Part shown: in pieces, positions 9,084 to 16,321 of the stretch
Layout: each line of letters begins with the position of its first letter
Numbering within the stretch: the stretch's first letter is position 1
NCBI GenBank assembly: GCA_035535495.1
Contig: DATLQA010000145.1
Span: 1-31,142, forward strand
From: DASUZB01 sp035535495
Lineage (GTDB): Bacteria; Actinomycetota; CALGFH01
DNA: 31,142 nt
Reading direction: 5' to 3'
Notes under the pieces: model-generated
Told to the model about the DNA's origin: nothing
What the model saw: only the letters and a program-made list of their open reading frames with translations
The model's database searches: none
Translations under genes and position numbers: made by a program

Positions 9084-9938
9084 TCAAGCCAGGTGGAGGA
9101 TCCGTGCCAGGGCGGAGACGAAGCCTGGCAGGGCGGCGAGGCCGGCCACGGTCAGGGCGACCCGTCCGGCGATGACCACGCGGTGGTCGTGCCAGAGGGC
9201 GAGCAGCGGTCGGATCCGCGACCCGATGATCGCCACCAGGCCCCCCGCGAGGAACACCGGGATCAACAGGAACAGCGGGAAGAGCAGCAGCAGGAGCGGG
9301 GTGTAGGCGGCGATCGCGCGGGGTGCCGGGCTGATCGGTGGCAGCGCTCGGCTGTAGCGGCCGGCGAGCGCCGCGATCACCATCCCGTGGAACAGGCCGA
9401 GCGCGAGCAGGGCGGCAACCGCGACCCACTCGGGGCCGACCAGGGAGAAGTCCGGGTTGTTGGCCCGCAGCGGGTCGACGCGGGTGCCGGCGACGATCAG
9501 CAGCAAGGCGCCGAAGACGAGGCCGCCGGTCCGGCCGCCGGGCAGCCAGCAGCGGACGAGCAGGAAGGCGACCGCGGTCACCAGGCCGAAGGCGACGCCG
9601 ATGAAGATGAAGAATCCGATGGTGCCGTCGGCGGTGATGCGTCCCACGATCTCGTCGGCCTCGGTGATCCTGCCCTGGGCGTCGCGGCCGGCGGTGACGG
9701 CGAGCAGCCGCATCACCAGGCGGCCGCCGGCTCCCGCGGCCACGACGCCGGCGGCGACGCCGACCGTCAGCGCCACCGTCGCGTACCAGAGGTAGTGGCG
9801 GACCACCTGCCCGACCGGCGGTCGCACCGCCGCGTCGCCGGCCAAGGCCGGCGGCGGCTGGACCGCGAGGCCTCCCCAGCGGATGACCGCGACGATCCCA
9901 GCCAGCACGAGCAGGACGCAGACCACGACCACAGCCAT
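9084..9938 (-). CDS. Conserved-type polytopic membrane protein, function unknown
   Basis: 284 aa with about seven hydrophobic segments, for example VVVVCVLLVLAGIVAVI at the N-terminus, ATVALTVGVAAGVVAAGAGG, FFIFIGVAFGLVTAVAFLLV and LLLLLFPLFLLIPVFLAGGL. A soluble loop of about 30 residues (GRLVMRLLAVTAG and on to EIVGRITADGTIG) separates two hydrophobic blocks. I do not recognise a named domain. The start is uncertain: the ATG at 9938 puts the first membrane helix at the N-terminus, while GTG at 9959 or TTG at 9962 would add seven or eight residues. No Shine-Dalgarno precedes 9938. It lies 50 bp upstream of the deazaflavin-type gene on the same strand. Confidence 0.72.
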   Translation of the reverse strand: MAVVVVCVLLVLAGIVAVIRWGGLAVQPPPALAGDAAVRPPVGQVVRHYLWYATVALTVGVAAGVVAAGAGGRLVMRLLAVTAGRDAQGRITEADEIVGRITADGTIGFFIFIGVAFGLVTAVAFLLVRCWLPGGRTGGLVFGALLLIVAGTRVDPLRANNPDFSLVGPEWVAVAALLALGLFHGMVIAALAGRYSRALPPISPAPRAIAAYTPLLLLLFPLFLLIPVFLAGGLVAIIGSRIRPLLALWHDHRVVIAGRVALTVAGLAALPGFVSALARILHLA

Positions 9939-10037
9939 GACGGCGCCAGTATGGCGCACCAAGGCGAGCGCGTCCCTCGGGACAAGCCCCGGATGGCTCG
10001 CCCGGCCGATGGCCGCCGCGGCAGGCCGCCACCGGCG

Positions 10038-10448
10038 CTAGAAGTCGCGGCGGCCGGCGAAGTGGGCGGCGACCTCCGGTCGGGTGCGCTGGTACAGCGC
10101 GAAGCGGTGGCCACCGGGGGCCTGGAACGAGCAGCACGGGCCGTGGGGGATCTCGAAGGTCTGCTCGCGCCGCCAGCCGCGTGCCGCGAGGTCGTCCATG
10201 GCGGCGGGCAGGTCGGCCACCCGGTAGACCATGATCGGGCGCTCGCCCTCGACGTGGTCGGCCAGCAACAGCAGCGGCGTGCCCGTGGTCAGCTCGACCG
10301 CGGCCACCCGGGTGCCCATCGCCTCGATGGCGAAGACCGGGCGGCCGCCGAGGACGTCGGTCAGGTAGGCGAGGTCGGCGGCCACGTCGCGGCTCGGCAT
10401 GTAGAGGAAGTCGAGCTGCTCGAACGGTGCCGAGGTCTCGCTGGACAT
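10038..10448 (-). CDS. VOC (glyoxalase/bleomycin-resistance) family protein
   Basis: A 136-aa single-module vicinal-oxygen-chelate protein. Beta-alpha-beta units are visible: LDFLYMPSRDVAADLAYLTD then VLGGRPVFAI, and IMVYRVADLPAAMDDLAARG then the terminal PGGHRFALYQRTRPE. Such modules act as dioxygenases, isomerases or drug-binding proteins; nothing here identifies a substrate. The start is the ATG at 10448. It has no Shine-Dalgarno but a TAGGAT box 7 nt upstream, consistent with a leaderless mRNA. It is divergent from the small membrane protein at 10614. Confidence 0.8.
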   Translation of the reverse strand: MSSETSAPFEQLDFLYMPSRDVAADLAYLTDVLGGRPVFAIEAMGTRVAAVELTTGTPLLLLADHVEGERPIMVYRVADLPAAMDDLAARGWRREQTFEIPHGPCCSFQAPGGHRFALYQRTRPEVAAHFAGRRDF

Positions 10449-10455
10449 GGACCCG

Positions 10456-10461
10456 ATCCTA
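10456..10461 (-). promoter_or_regulatory. Candidate -10 box (leaderless) of the VOC gene
   Basis: TAGGAT on the minus strand ends 7 nt before the ATG. There is no Shine-Dalgarno and no clear -35. Confidence 0.45.
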
Positions 10462-10613
10462 CGCGGGAGCGCACGCCCGGCGTGGACCAGGCGGCGCGAT
10501 TCCGTGCGTGACGAGGCTGGACCGCGTGGCAGATCATGGTCGGGAGAGTTGACCGTACAGCCCGATTCGGCCAGAGCCGGGTCGAGCACGCGACCGCGAG
10601 AACGGGAGCCGAG

Positions 10614-11072
10614 ATGAGCGAGCTGGCGAGCGGTGGCGCCGCCGAAGCGGCGGGACCGGGCACGCCCTTGGCCCGGACCGGCCTACGGGGCCGGCTGCGC
10701 GGTGACCCGCTGCGGCTGATCATGGCCGCGATCGCGGCGATCACGGTGGTCACGGGCTTGACGCAGATCCTGGTACCAGGATTCGTGCTCGGACTGCTGT
10801 CGGCTGAGAGCACGGATACCACCAGGCACCTCTTCGCCACCGTGGGGATGTTCATGGTGCTGTTCGGTGGACTCTTCCTCCAGGCCCTGCTGGATCGCGG
10901 TGAGCACCCCATGGTGGTGCTCTGGGCGAGCCTGCAGAAGGTCGGCGCCTCGGCGGCCGTGTTCATCGGGGTCGCGCGCGGCGTCTTCGCCGTGGTGGCG
11001 GTCGTCGTGGCAGGGTTCGACCTGCTCTCCGGTGGCCTCGGCCTGGCGCTCTGGAACCGGGTCCGGCGCTAG
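10614..11072 (+). CDS. Small four-helix membrane protein, function unknown
   Basis: 152 aa. A hydrophilic N-terminus of about 30 residues is followed by four hydrophobic segments: LIMAAIAAITVVTGLTQILV, LFATVGMFMVLFGGLFLQAL, VVLWASLQKVGASAAVFIGV and VFAVVAVVVAGFDLLSGGLG. The organisation resembles small DoxX/DUF4345-like membrane proteins, but no diagnostic motif is seen. The start is the ATG at 10614, with GGGAG just upstream. An in-frame extension back to 10536 has no coding character. A strong hairpin follows the stop. Confidence 0.72.
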   Translation: MSELASGGAAEAAGPGTPLARTGLRGRLRGDPLRLIMAAIAAITVVTGLTQILVPGFVLGLLSAESTDTTRHLFATVGMFMVLFGGLFLQALLDRGEHPMVVLWASLQKVGASAAVFIGVARGVFAVVAVVVAGFDLLSGGLGLALWNRVRR

Positions 11073-11075
11073 CTC

Positions 11076-11113
11076 TGCCGCGCTCGGCGAGGGGCTCCTC
11101 GCCGAGCGCGGCA
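11076..11113. terminator. Hairpin terminator between convergent genes
   Basis: 17-bp perfect stem (11076-11092 with 11097-11113) and a GGCT loop, directly after the stop of the small membrane protein and 29 nt from the stop of the convergent 64-aa gene. No T-tract. Probably bidirectional. Confidence 0.75.
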
Positions 11114-11141
11114 TCGAGGTCGAGCGCCGATCGGGCGTGGT

Positions 11142-11336
11142 TCAGATGCCCGGCAGGTCGCGACCGCCGCTGAACCGGGACATCAGCTCGGCGGGGTCGA
11201 GCCCGAACCGCTCGAGCAGGCCGGCGTCCTGGTCGGTGTCGACCTGGTCGGGGAGCTCCTGGTCGGCTTGGTCGGCGCGCTGGTCGTCGCCGCGCTGCCG
11301 GAGGAACTCGATGATCGTGTTCTTGTCGATCTGCAT
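11142..11336 (-). CDS. Small acidic protein of 64 aa, function unknown
   Basis: A short, charged, soluble protein: IDKNTIIEFLRQRGDDQRA, then QADQELPDQVDTDQDAGLLE, then RFGLDPAELMSRFSGG. I have an impression of similar short actinobacterial proteins built on LPDQVDTD followed by LLxxFGLDPxEL, but I do not know a function. The start ATG at 11336 has a good Shine-Dalgarno (GGGAGGA, 4 nt spacer). Codon use matches the neighbouring genes, and a hairpin lies just after the stop. Two predicted helices flank a DQ-rich turn, so a small binding or regulatory protein is plausible. Confidence 0.7.
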   Translation of the reverse strand: MQIDKNTIIEFLRQRGDDQRADQADQELPDQVDTDQDAGLLERFGLDPAELMSRFSGGRDLPGI

Positions 11337-11511
11337 GCGTCCTCCCTAAGGCGTGCTGGCATGACCCGTACGGGACGGGAATGCATTCACCACGGTGATG
11401 GCGCGGCCTGGGTCCGGGGCCTCGCGAGAATGAGGAGCCGCCCCGCGGGGGCGAGCTGTCCGGCGTTGTCTGACCCACCCGGAGTCGCCCAAACCGCCTG
11501 GGCGGAGCTGC

Positions 11512-11540
11512 TTCGAGTGGTGCGACGATGCCGGTAGAGT
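11512..11540 (+). promoter_or_regulatory. Promoter of the GAF-PP2C phosphatase gene (leaderless)
   Basis: -35 TTCGAG (11512-11517), 17-nt spacer, -10 TAGAGT (11535-11540), then 6 nt to the ATG at 11547. There is no Shine-Dalgarno, so transcription is expected to start at the start codon. Confidence 0.55.
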
Positions 11541-11546
11541 GCGGGC

Positions 11547-12722
11547 ATGGCCCGTCGCATGGCGTTCGATACGGGGGAGCTGGTCCGCCAGCTCGGCATC
11601 AGCCAGCCGTTTCGGCTGCTCGACGTGACCCGAGGGTATCTGAGCGCGCTGGGGCAGGTGGAGTCGGCCAACCTGCTGCTGGTGGACTATGCCCAGGAGG
11701 TGCTCCGTCCGTTCGGCGCCTACCAGGGTCGGCCGCTTGGCCACGAGCGGGTCGACGAGGGAGAGGCTGGGGTCGCGTATCGCTCCCAAACCGCACGGGT
11801 CAACCAGATCCAGTTCGGCTGGCGTGTGTGCGTGCCGGTCAGCCTGCGGGGCGAGCGGTTCGGCGTGCTTGACGTGCAGCTTGCCGCCGAGCCAGGTCCG
11901 CTGCTCGTCAGCGAGCTGGAGCGGGTCGCGACCGCGCTGGCGTTCGCGCTGACCGCGGCCCATCACGCTACCGACGAGGTGGAGTTGGCCCGGCGGAATC
12001 GGCCGCTGAGCCTGCCGGCCGAAATCCAGTGGGAGCTCCTGCCGAGGCTGGCGCTCGAGGCCCCCGAGTACACCGTCGCCGGGACGGTCGAGCCCGCCTA
12101 TGACGTTGGCGGGGACACCTTCGACTACGCCGCGCAACCAGAGGCGCTGACCGTGTCGGTCACCGACGCGATGGGCCACGGGCTGCAGGCCGCGCTGCTC
12201 GCCGGACTCGCCGTGGCCGCGCTGCGCAACGCTCGCCGCCGCCCGACCGGGCTGCTGGACCAGGCGCACCAGGCCAACCGGGCGCTGCACGAGCAATTCG
12301 GCGGGGAGCGGTTCGTGACCGGGCAGTTGCTGCGAGTCGATGTGCCGGGTGGGACCGGCGCGGTCGTCAACGCCGGCCACCCGCCGCCGCTGCGGGTTCG
12401 CGACGGCCGGGTCGAGCCGGTCAGGTTGGAGGCCGACCTGCCGTTGGGCCTGGACGGCGGCACGATCTACCAGGCGCAGCGGCTCGCGCTGGAGCCGGGA
12501 GACAGGCTGGTCCTGCTCAGCGACGGGGTCGTGGAGGCGGCCCCCGAGGCTGGGCCGGCATTCGGCACCGCCCGGCTGGGCGAGCTGCTGCGCTCCAGTC
12601 ACGAGCTGGCACCCCACGAACTGGCACGGCTGGTGATCCGCGAGGTCATCGCCCACCGCGCGGGCGACCTGGCCGACGACGTCACCGTCGTCTGCCTGGA
12701 CTGGCGCGGGCCGACGTCCTGA
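11547..12722 (+). CDS. GAF domain plus PP2C-type (SpoIIE/RsbU-like) phosphatase
   Basis: A 391-aa cytoplasmic serine phosphatase of the type that dephosphorylates anti-anti-sigma factors. Residues about 15-135 form a GAF-like sensor (SANLLLVDYAQEVLRPFG, then RVCVPVSLRGERFGVLDVQL). After a helical linker comes the phosphatase domain with the family motifs: Q-x-x-LLP, VGGDTFDY (Asp190), VSVTDAMGHGLQAALLAG (Asp207), NAGHPPPLRV, LVLLSDGVVEA and the terminal DDVTVVCLDW. The metal-binding Asps are present, so an active enzyme is predicted. No anti-sigma kinase or STAS partner is encoded nearby. It stands alone, with a leaderless promoter before it and a hairpin after it. A role in partner-switching stress or redox signalling is inferred from the family. 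Confidence 0.88.
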   Translation: MARRMAFDTGELVRQLGISQPFRLLDVTRGYLSALGQVESANLLLVDYAQEVLRPFGAYQGRPLGHERVDEGEAGVAYRSQTARVNQIQFGWRVCVPVSLRGERFGVLDVQLAAEPGPLLVSELERVATALAFALTAAHHATDEVELARRNRPLSLPAEIQWELLPRLALEAPEYTVAGTVEPAYDVGGDTFDYAAQPEALTVSVTDAMGHGLQAALLAGLAVAALRNARRRPTGLLDQAHQANRALHEQFGGERFVTGQLLRVDVPGGTGAVVNAGHPPPLRVRDGRVEPVRLEADLPLGLDGGTIYQAQRLALEPGDRLVLLSDGVVEAAPEAGPAFGTARLGELLRSSHELAPHELARLVIREVIAHRAGDLADDVTVVCLDWRGPTS

Positions 12723-12753
12723 TCCAAGGCGCGGTCGCGGACACCGCTGGCCT

Positions 12754-12774
12754 GGGTTGCTCGGCTTGCAACCC
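12754..12774 (+). terminator. Hairpin after the GAF-PP2C phosphatase gene
   Basis: GGGTTGC, 7-nt loop, GCAACCC: a perfect 7-bp stem 32 nt after the stop codon. The stem is moderate and followed by TCTACC. A probable terminator in the 180-bp gap before the next operon. Confidence 0.5.
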
Positions 12775-12902
12775 TCTACCGTGCCGTCTGGAACAGCGAG
12801 TTTGAGCGTCCGACCTGGTGGCAGACGGGTGCGGGTTGCACACCAGCATGCGGGTCGCGGCAGGACCGGTCCGGGCCAGCATCCGCGGGAAGGGGAGGCA
12901 AG

Positions 12903-13535
12903 ATGACCCAACAAGCCGATGGGTCGACCGCTCAGCAGGTCAAGGACCAGGTCAAGGACGCGGGTCGGGCCACCGAGGACAGGGCCAGATCCGCGGCCGG
13001 CCAGGCAAGGCGCGGCTTCCGCGACCAGGTCGACAGGCGCTCGACCGAAGCGGGCGAGCGCATCAGTTCGCAGGCCGGCGACGTGCGCAGCGTGGCGGAG
13101 GAGCTACGCCGCCAGGGCAAGGACACGCCGGCCAGACTCGCCGACCAGCTCGCCGACCGCGCCGAGCGGTTCGCCGGCTATCTCGAGCGGACCGACGGCG
13201 ACCGGATCCTGCGCGACGTCGAGGACTACGCCAGGCGCAACCCGTGGGCGGTGGCCGCCAGCGGGCTGGTGGCGGGCTTTGCCGCGTCGCGGTTCCTCAA
13301 GGCGTCCAGCGGCCAGCGCTACCGCGCCTCGGTCGCACAGCCGCCAGGCACGTCGCGGCTCGAAGAGCCGTGGCAGCCCGCCGCCACATCGGACGCGCCG
13401 GTGGTCGAGGCAATGGAGCCACCGATCGTCGCGCCCGAGGTGGCGGAGCCGATCGGCAGGCCGGACGACCCTGCCGACGGCTACGACTGGCGCACCGCCG
13501 ACCTCCCTGCCGCCGATCCCAACCGGGAGCGGTGA
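12903..13535 (+). CDS. Membrane-anchored hydrophilic protein (DUF883/YqjD-like)
   Basis: 210 aa. The first ~95 residues are a highly charged helix with Ala/Gln-rich, LEA-like composition (QVKDQVKDAGRATEDRARSA). A short membrane/glycine-zipper segment follows: NPWAVAASGLVAGFAASRFL (about 113-132). This order, a long amphipathic helix then NPW plus a glycine-zipper helix, matches DUF883/ElaB-YqjD proteins, which in E. coli anchor stationary-phase ribosomes to the inner membrane. The last 75 residues are Pro/Glu-rich and disordered, an extension absent from YqjD. Start ATG with GGAAGGGGAGG upstream. First gene of a three-gene unit. Confidence 0.7.
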   Translation: MTQQADGSTAQQVKDQVKDAGRATEDRARSAAGQARRGFRDQVDRRSTEAGERISSQAGDVRSVAEELRRQGKDTPARLADQLADRAERFAGYLERTDGDRILRDVEDYARRNPWAVAASGLVAGFAASRFLKASSGQRYRASVAQPPGTSRLEEPWQPAATSDAPVVEAMEPPIVAPEVAEPIGRPDDPADGYDWRTADLPAADPNRER

Positions 13536-13537
13536 GC

Positions 13538-13972
13538 ATGATGGCATCGCACCAGGAATCTCCTGACGTAGGCGACCTGCACGAACGCTCGCTGCCCGAG
13601 CTGCTCAAGCAGCTCTCCCAGGAGACCACCCAGCTCCTCAAGCAGGAGATCGAGCTCGCCAAGGCCGAAGTCGGCGAGAAGGGCAGGCAGGCTGGCAAGG
13701 GTGCCGGGCTGCTCGGCGGCGCGGGGGTGATCGGGCTGGGCGCCGTCGGCGCGCTGACCGCATGTTTCATCCTCGCTCTGGCCGCGGTCATGCCGGCCTG
13801 GTTGGCCGCGCTGATCGTGGCCGTCGTCTACGGCGCGGTCGCCGGGATCCTTGCCCTGCAAGGCAGGAACCGGATCAAGCAGGCTGTACCGCCGGTACCC
13901 GAGCAGACCGTCGAGACCTTGAAGGAGGACGTGCAATGGGCAAAGACCCAGACGCCATCCGCGAAGAGATAG
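13538..13972 (+). CDS. Phage_holin_3_6 (Actinobacterial holin-X/YqjE-like) family membrane protein
   Basis: 144 aa. An N-terminal amphipathic helix with SLPELLKQLSQETTQLLKQE followed by IELAKAEVGEKGRQ is the recognisable start of this family. Two membrane helices follow: GVIGLGAVGALTACFILALA and ALIVAVVYGAVAGILALQ. Despite the name, chromosomal members are not phage holins; E. coli YqjE is the counterpart. The ATG at 13538 is 2 nt after the previous stop and has GGGAG 8 nt upstream; the ATG at 13541 is an alternative. Its 3' end overlaps the DUF3618 gene by 37 nt. Confidence 0.85.
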   Translation: MMASHQESPDVGDLHERSLPELLKQLSQETTQLLKQEIELAKAEVGEKGRQAGKGAGLLGGAGVIGLGAVGALTACFILALAAVMPAWLAALIVAVVYGAVAGILALQGRNRIKQAVPPVPEQTVETLKEDVQWAKTQTPSAKR

Positions 13973-14493
13973 AGGACACCCGGGAGCGCATGAGCGACAC
14001 GGTAGAGGCGATCGGCTACAAGGCCGACGTGCCCTCCCGCGCCAAGGAGGCGGTGGCCTCGAAGGTGGACGCCGTGAAATCCACGGTGACCGGCTCCGCA
14101 ACCCGCGCCCGCGAGGCGATCGCCGGTAGCGCCTCGCAGGCGAGCGACACGGCTCCGAGCGCGCAAGACGTCAAGCAGACGGCCCGACGGGCCGCCGGCA
14201 TCGCCCAGGAGAACCCGCTCGGACTGGCGATCGGTGCTCTGGCCGCCGGCTTCCTCGCCGGCATGCTGGTCCCGTCCACCAGGGTCGAGGACGAGCGCGT
14301 CGGACCGGTCGCCGACCAGGTCAAGGACAAGGCCAGGCAGGTCGGTCAGGAGGCGGTCGAGCGCGGCGCCGAGGTCGCCAAGGAGACCGCTCGCAGCGCG
14401 ACGGAGGCCGCGAGGGAGCACGGCGAGGAACTCGCCGGCAGTGCCAGGCAGCACGCCGAGGACGTCCGCGCCACCGGCCCGACCGGGCCGTAG
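13936..14493 (+). CDS. DUF3618 domain membrane-anchored protein
   Basis: 185 aa. The N-terminal DUF3618 signature is clear: AIREEIEDTRERMSDTVEAI followed by GYKADVPSRAKEAV. A helical stretch follows, then one membrane helix, NPLGLAIGALAAGFLAGMLV (about 93-112), and an Ala/Glu/Lys-rich LEA-like tail of about 70 residues (DQVKDKARQVGQEAVERGAE). The start at 13936 lies inside the holin-X gene and has its own GGAGG, so both reading frames are used over 37 nt. DUF3618 and holin-X genes are repeatedly adjacent in bacteria. An envelope or stress role is likely; the molecular function is unknown. Confidence 0.85.
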   Translation: MGKDPDAIREEIEDTRERMSDTVEAIGYKADVPSRAKEAVASKVDAVKSTVTGSATRAREAIAGSASQASDTAPSAQDVKQTARRAAGIAQENPLGLAIGALAAGFLAGMLVPSTRVEDERVGPVADQVKDKARQVGQEAVERGAEVAKETARSATEAAREHGEELAGSARQHAEDVRATGPTGP

Positions 14494-14526
14494 GGAACCG
14501 CTGGACGCACCACTGATCCGACCGGA

Positions 14527-14573
14527 CGACGCCGGGTGCGGCAGCCCGTCGAAGGGTAGCCCACCCGGCGTCG
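14527..14573 (+). terminator. Inverted repeat after the DUF3618 operon
   Basis: 12-bp arms CGACGCCGGGTG (14527-14538) and CACCCGGCGTCG (14562-14573) with a 23-nt loop, 33 nt after the last stop. Probable operon terminator; the loop is longer than usual. Confidence 0.5.
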
Positions 14574-14628
14574 ACCGGCGCACCGGTGGCTGACCAACGG
14601 TCGGTGCCGTCCGCGCGAGAGGAGCGAC

Positions 14629-15279
14629 ATGCCCCCTGCAGCCATCCTCGACGTCGATGGCACCCTGGTGGACACCAACTACCACCACGCCATCGCCTGG
14701 TACCGGGCCTTCCGGCGGCACCACGTCACCGTGCCGATCTGGCGCATCCACCGGCACATCGGCATGGGCGGCGACCAGCTGGTCGCGGCCGTCTCCAACC
14801 AGGACGTCGAGGAGGAGCAGGGCGACAGCATCCGCGCCGCCGAGCACGACCTGTACATGGCGCTGATCGAGGAGACGGCCCCGTTCGCGGGCGCGCGGGA
14901 GCTGCTGCGCGGCCTGAAGCAACGCGGCCACATGCTCATGCTGGCCAGCTCCGCCAAACCCGATGAGGTCGAGCACTATCTGGATCTGCTCGACGCTCGT
15001 GAGCTGGCCGACGGGTGGACGACCGCCGGCGACGTCGCCGCCACCAAGCCCGAGCCTGACCTGGTGCTGGCGGCGATGGAGAAGGCCGGCTCCGACCAGG
15101 CGGTGCTGATCGGCGACTCGACCTGGGACTGTGAGGCGGCCGAGCGGGCCGGTCTGCCGACCATCGCCGTCCTCACCGGCGGGTTCTCCGAACAGGAGCT
15201 CCGCGACGCGGGCGCGGTGGTGGTCTTCGACTCGCTCCAGACGCTGCACCGACACCTGCAAGACACCCCGCTGGCCTGA
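14629..15279 (+). CDS. HAD-superfamily hydrolase (phosphoglycolate phosphatase-like)
   Basis: A 216-aa cytoplasmic HAD phosphatase with a helical cap. Motif I is ILDVDGTLVDTNYHH (nucleophile Asp8, Asp10), motif II LASSAKP, motif III Lys140 in AATKPEPD, and motif IV IGDSTWDCEAAERAG (Asp163, Asp167). The cap occupies about residues 17-85. Length and motif layout match the Gph/beta-phosphoglucomutase branch. The residue after Asp10 is the Gly of DGT as in phosphatases, but the substrate is not predictable. Start ATG with GAGAGGAG at a normal distance. It is separate from the upstream operon by a hairpin. Confidence 0.88.
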   Translation: MPPAAILDVDGTLVDTNYHHAIAWYRAFRRHHVTVPIWRIHRHIGMGGDQLVAAVSNQDVEEEQGDSIRAAEHDLYMALIEETAPFAGARELLRGLKQRGHMLMLASSAKPDEVEHYLDLLDARELADGWTTAGDVAATKPEPDLVLAAMEKAGSDQAVLIGDSTWDCEAAERAGLPTIAVLTGGFSEQELRDAGAVVVFDSLQTLHRHLQDTPLA

Positions 15280-15310
15280 GCGCCGGGCGCGGTGCTGGCC
15301 GTGCCCGTGG

Positions 15311-15868
15311 CTACTTGGCGAAGGTGGCGGTCAGGCGGCCCCTGGCCGTGGCCGCCTGGTCGATCGCCCGGACCGCGTCGTCGAGCTCGGCCCGGTCGGG
15401 TAGGTCCAGGCGCTGGCCGAGTGCGTAGAGCGAGAACCGGTAGTGGTGGGCGGGACCGCTGGGCGGGCATGGCCCGGCGTAGGCGGCCTTGCCGGCGCTG
15501 TTGCGGGCCTGGCGGGTGCCGGCGGGCAGCCTGCCTTCGGCCAGGCCGTCCAGCCCCGGGTCGAGGTGGAACACCACCCAGTGGACATAGTTGCCTCCCG
15601 GCGCATCCGGGTCGTCGACCACCAGCGCCAGCTCGGCCGTGTCCCGAGGGACGCCCGACCACGCCAGCGGCGGGGCGACGTCAGCGTCCACGCAGGTGAA
15701 CCGCGCGGGGATCGAGGCTCCCTCGGCCATCGCGCTGCTGGTCACCGTGATCGTGTCGGCCAGGTCGCGTTCGACCTGAGGCGCGCCGCCCCGCGAGCAG
15801 GCGGCCAGCAGCGCGAGTGCGGCGGACACCGTAACCAGGATGGCGGGGGGTGGGCGCCGAACGCTCAT
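15311..15868 (-). CDS. YbhB/YbcL (PEBP) family lipoprotein
   Basis: 185 aa. The signal peptide ends in a lipobox, LAAC (Cys24), so the protein is predicted to be a membrane-anchored extracytoplasmic lipoprotein. The mature part is a bacterial phosphatidylethanolamine-binding-protein fold: SIPARFTCVDADVAPPLAWS, VVDDPDAPGGNYVHWVVFHL, the loop with AYAGPCPPSGPAHHYRFSLY and a C-terminal helix. The conserved DPDAP and GPCPPSG ligand-site motifs are intact. It starts inside the stop codon of the MarR gene (4-nt overlap), so the regulator and the lipoprotein form one unit. Family members include Raf-kinase-inhibitor-like proteins of uncertain bacterial role. Confidence 0.88.
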   Translation of the reverse strand: MSVRRPPPAILVTVSAALALLAACSRGGAPQVERDLADTITVTSSAMAEGASIPARFTCVDADVAPPLAWSGVPRDTAELALVVDDPDAPGGNYVHWVVFHLDPGLDGLAEGRLPAGTRQARNSAGKAAYAGPCPPSGPAHHYRFSLYALGQRLDLPDRAELDDAVRAIDQAATARGRLTATFAK

Positions 15869-16308
15869 GCCCGGCCGTCGGGTGGCGCGGCCTCATGGAC
15901 GGTCGTGTCGAGTCCGTCCCAGAGGGCGTGCAGCTCCGATTCGAGTCGGGCGAGCTCCTCCATGTGCGCGTCGGTCAAGGTCTGGAGGCGCTCGTCGCCG
16001 CGTTCGGTCAGGCGCAGCCGGACCACCCGGGAGTCGTCCGGGTCGGTGCGGCGTTCCAGCAGGCCGGCGGTCTGCGCGCGATCGATCAGCTCCACCGTGC
16101 TGTGGTGGCGCAGGAAGAGGTACCTGGCGACATCGCCGATCGTCGGTCCCAGCGGGTCGGGGTGTCCGCGGATCGCCAGCAGCAGCTGATGCTGCGCCGG
16201 GGTGAGCCCGGCGCCGGCGGCCTGCTCGGCGCTCCAGCGGAGAAACCGGCGCAGCCCGGTCCGGAAGCGCAGGAGACGTTCGTACTGTGCCTGATCCATG
16301 GTTGTCAT
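15865..16308 (-). CDS. MarR-family transcriptional regulator
   Basis: 147 aa from the ATG at 16308. The winged helix is complete: LTPAQHQLLLAIRGHP, then the helix-turn-helix with TIGDVARYLFLRHHSTVELI, then DRAQTAGLLERRTDPDDSRV with the wing motif DPDDSRVVRLRLTERG. Flanking helices form the dimer interface. The upstream in-frame codons to 16362 have no coding character. The chosen ATG lacks a Shine-Dalgarno but has TACGGT 7 nt before it (leaderless); the ATG at 16299 is an alternative. It overlaps the lipoprotein gene by ATGA. Likely autoregulatory; the ligand is unknown. Confidence 0.87.
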   Translation of the reverse strand: MTTMDQAQYERLLRFRTGLRRFLRWSAEQAAGAGLTPAQHQLLLAIRGHPDPLGPTIGDVARYLFLRHHSTVELIDRAQTAGLLERRTDPDDSRVVRLRLTERGDERLQTLTDAHMEELARLESELHALWDGLDTTVHEAAPPDGRA

Positions 16309-16315
16309 CAGGGGA

Positions 16316-16321
16316 ACCGTA
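16316..16321 (-). promoter_or_regulatory. Candidate -10 box (leaderless) of the marR-like gene
   Basis: TACGGT on the minus strand ends 7 nt before the ATG at 16308. No Shine-Dalgarno and no convincing -35. Confidence 0.4.

Noticed and set aside
13538..13972. Prophage or lysis module suggested by the holin-family name
   Set aside because: No endolysin, structural or integrase gene nearby. Phage_holin_3_6 proteins next to DUF3618 are ordinary chromosomal membrane proteins.
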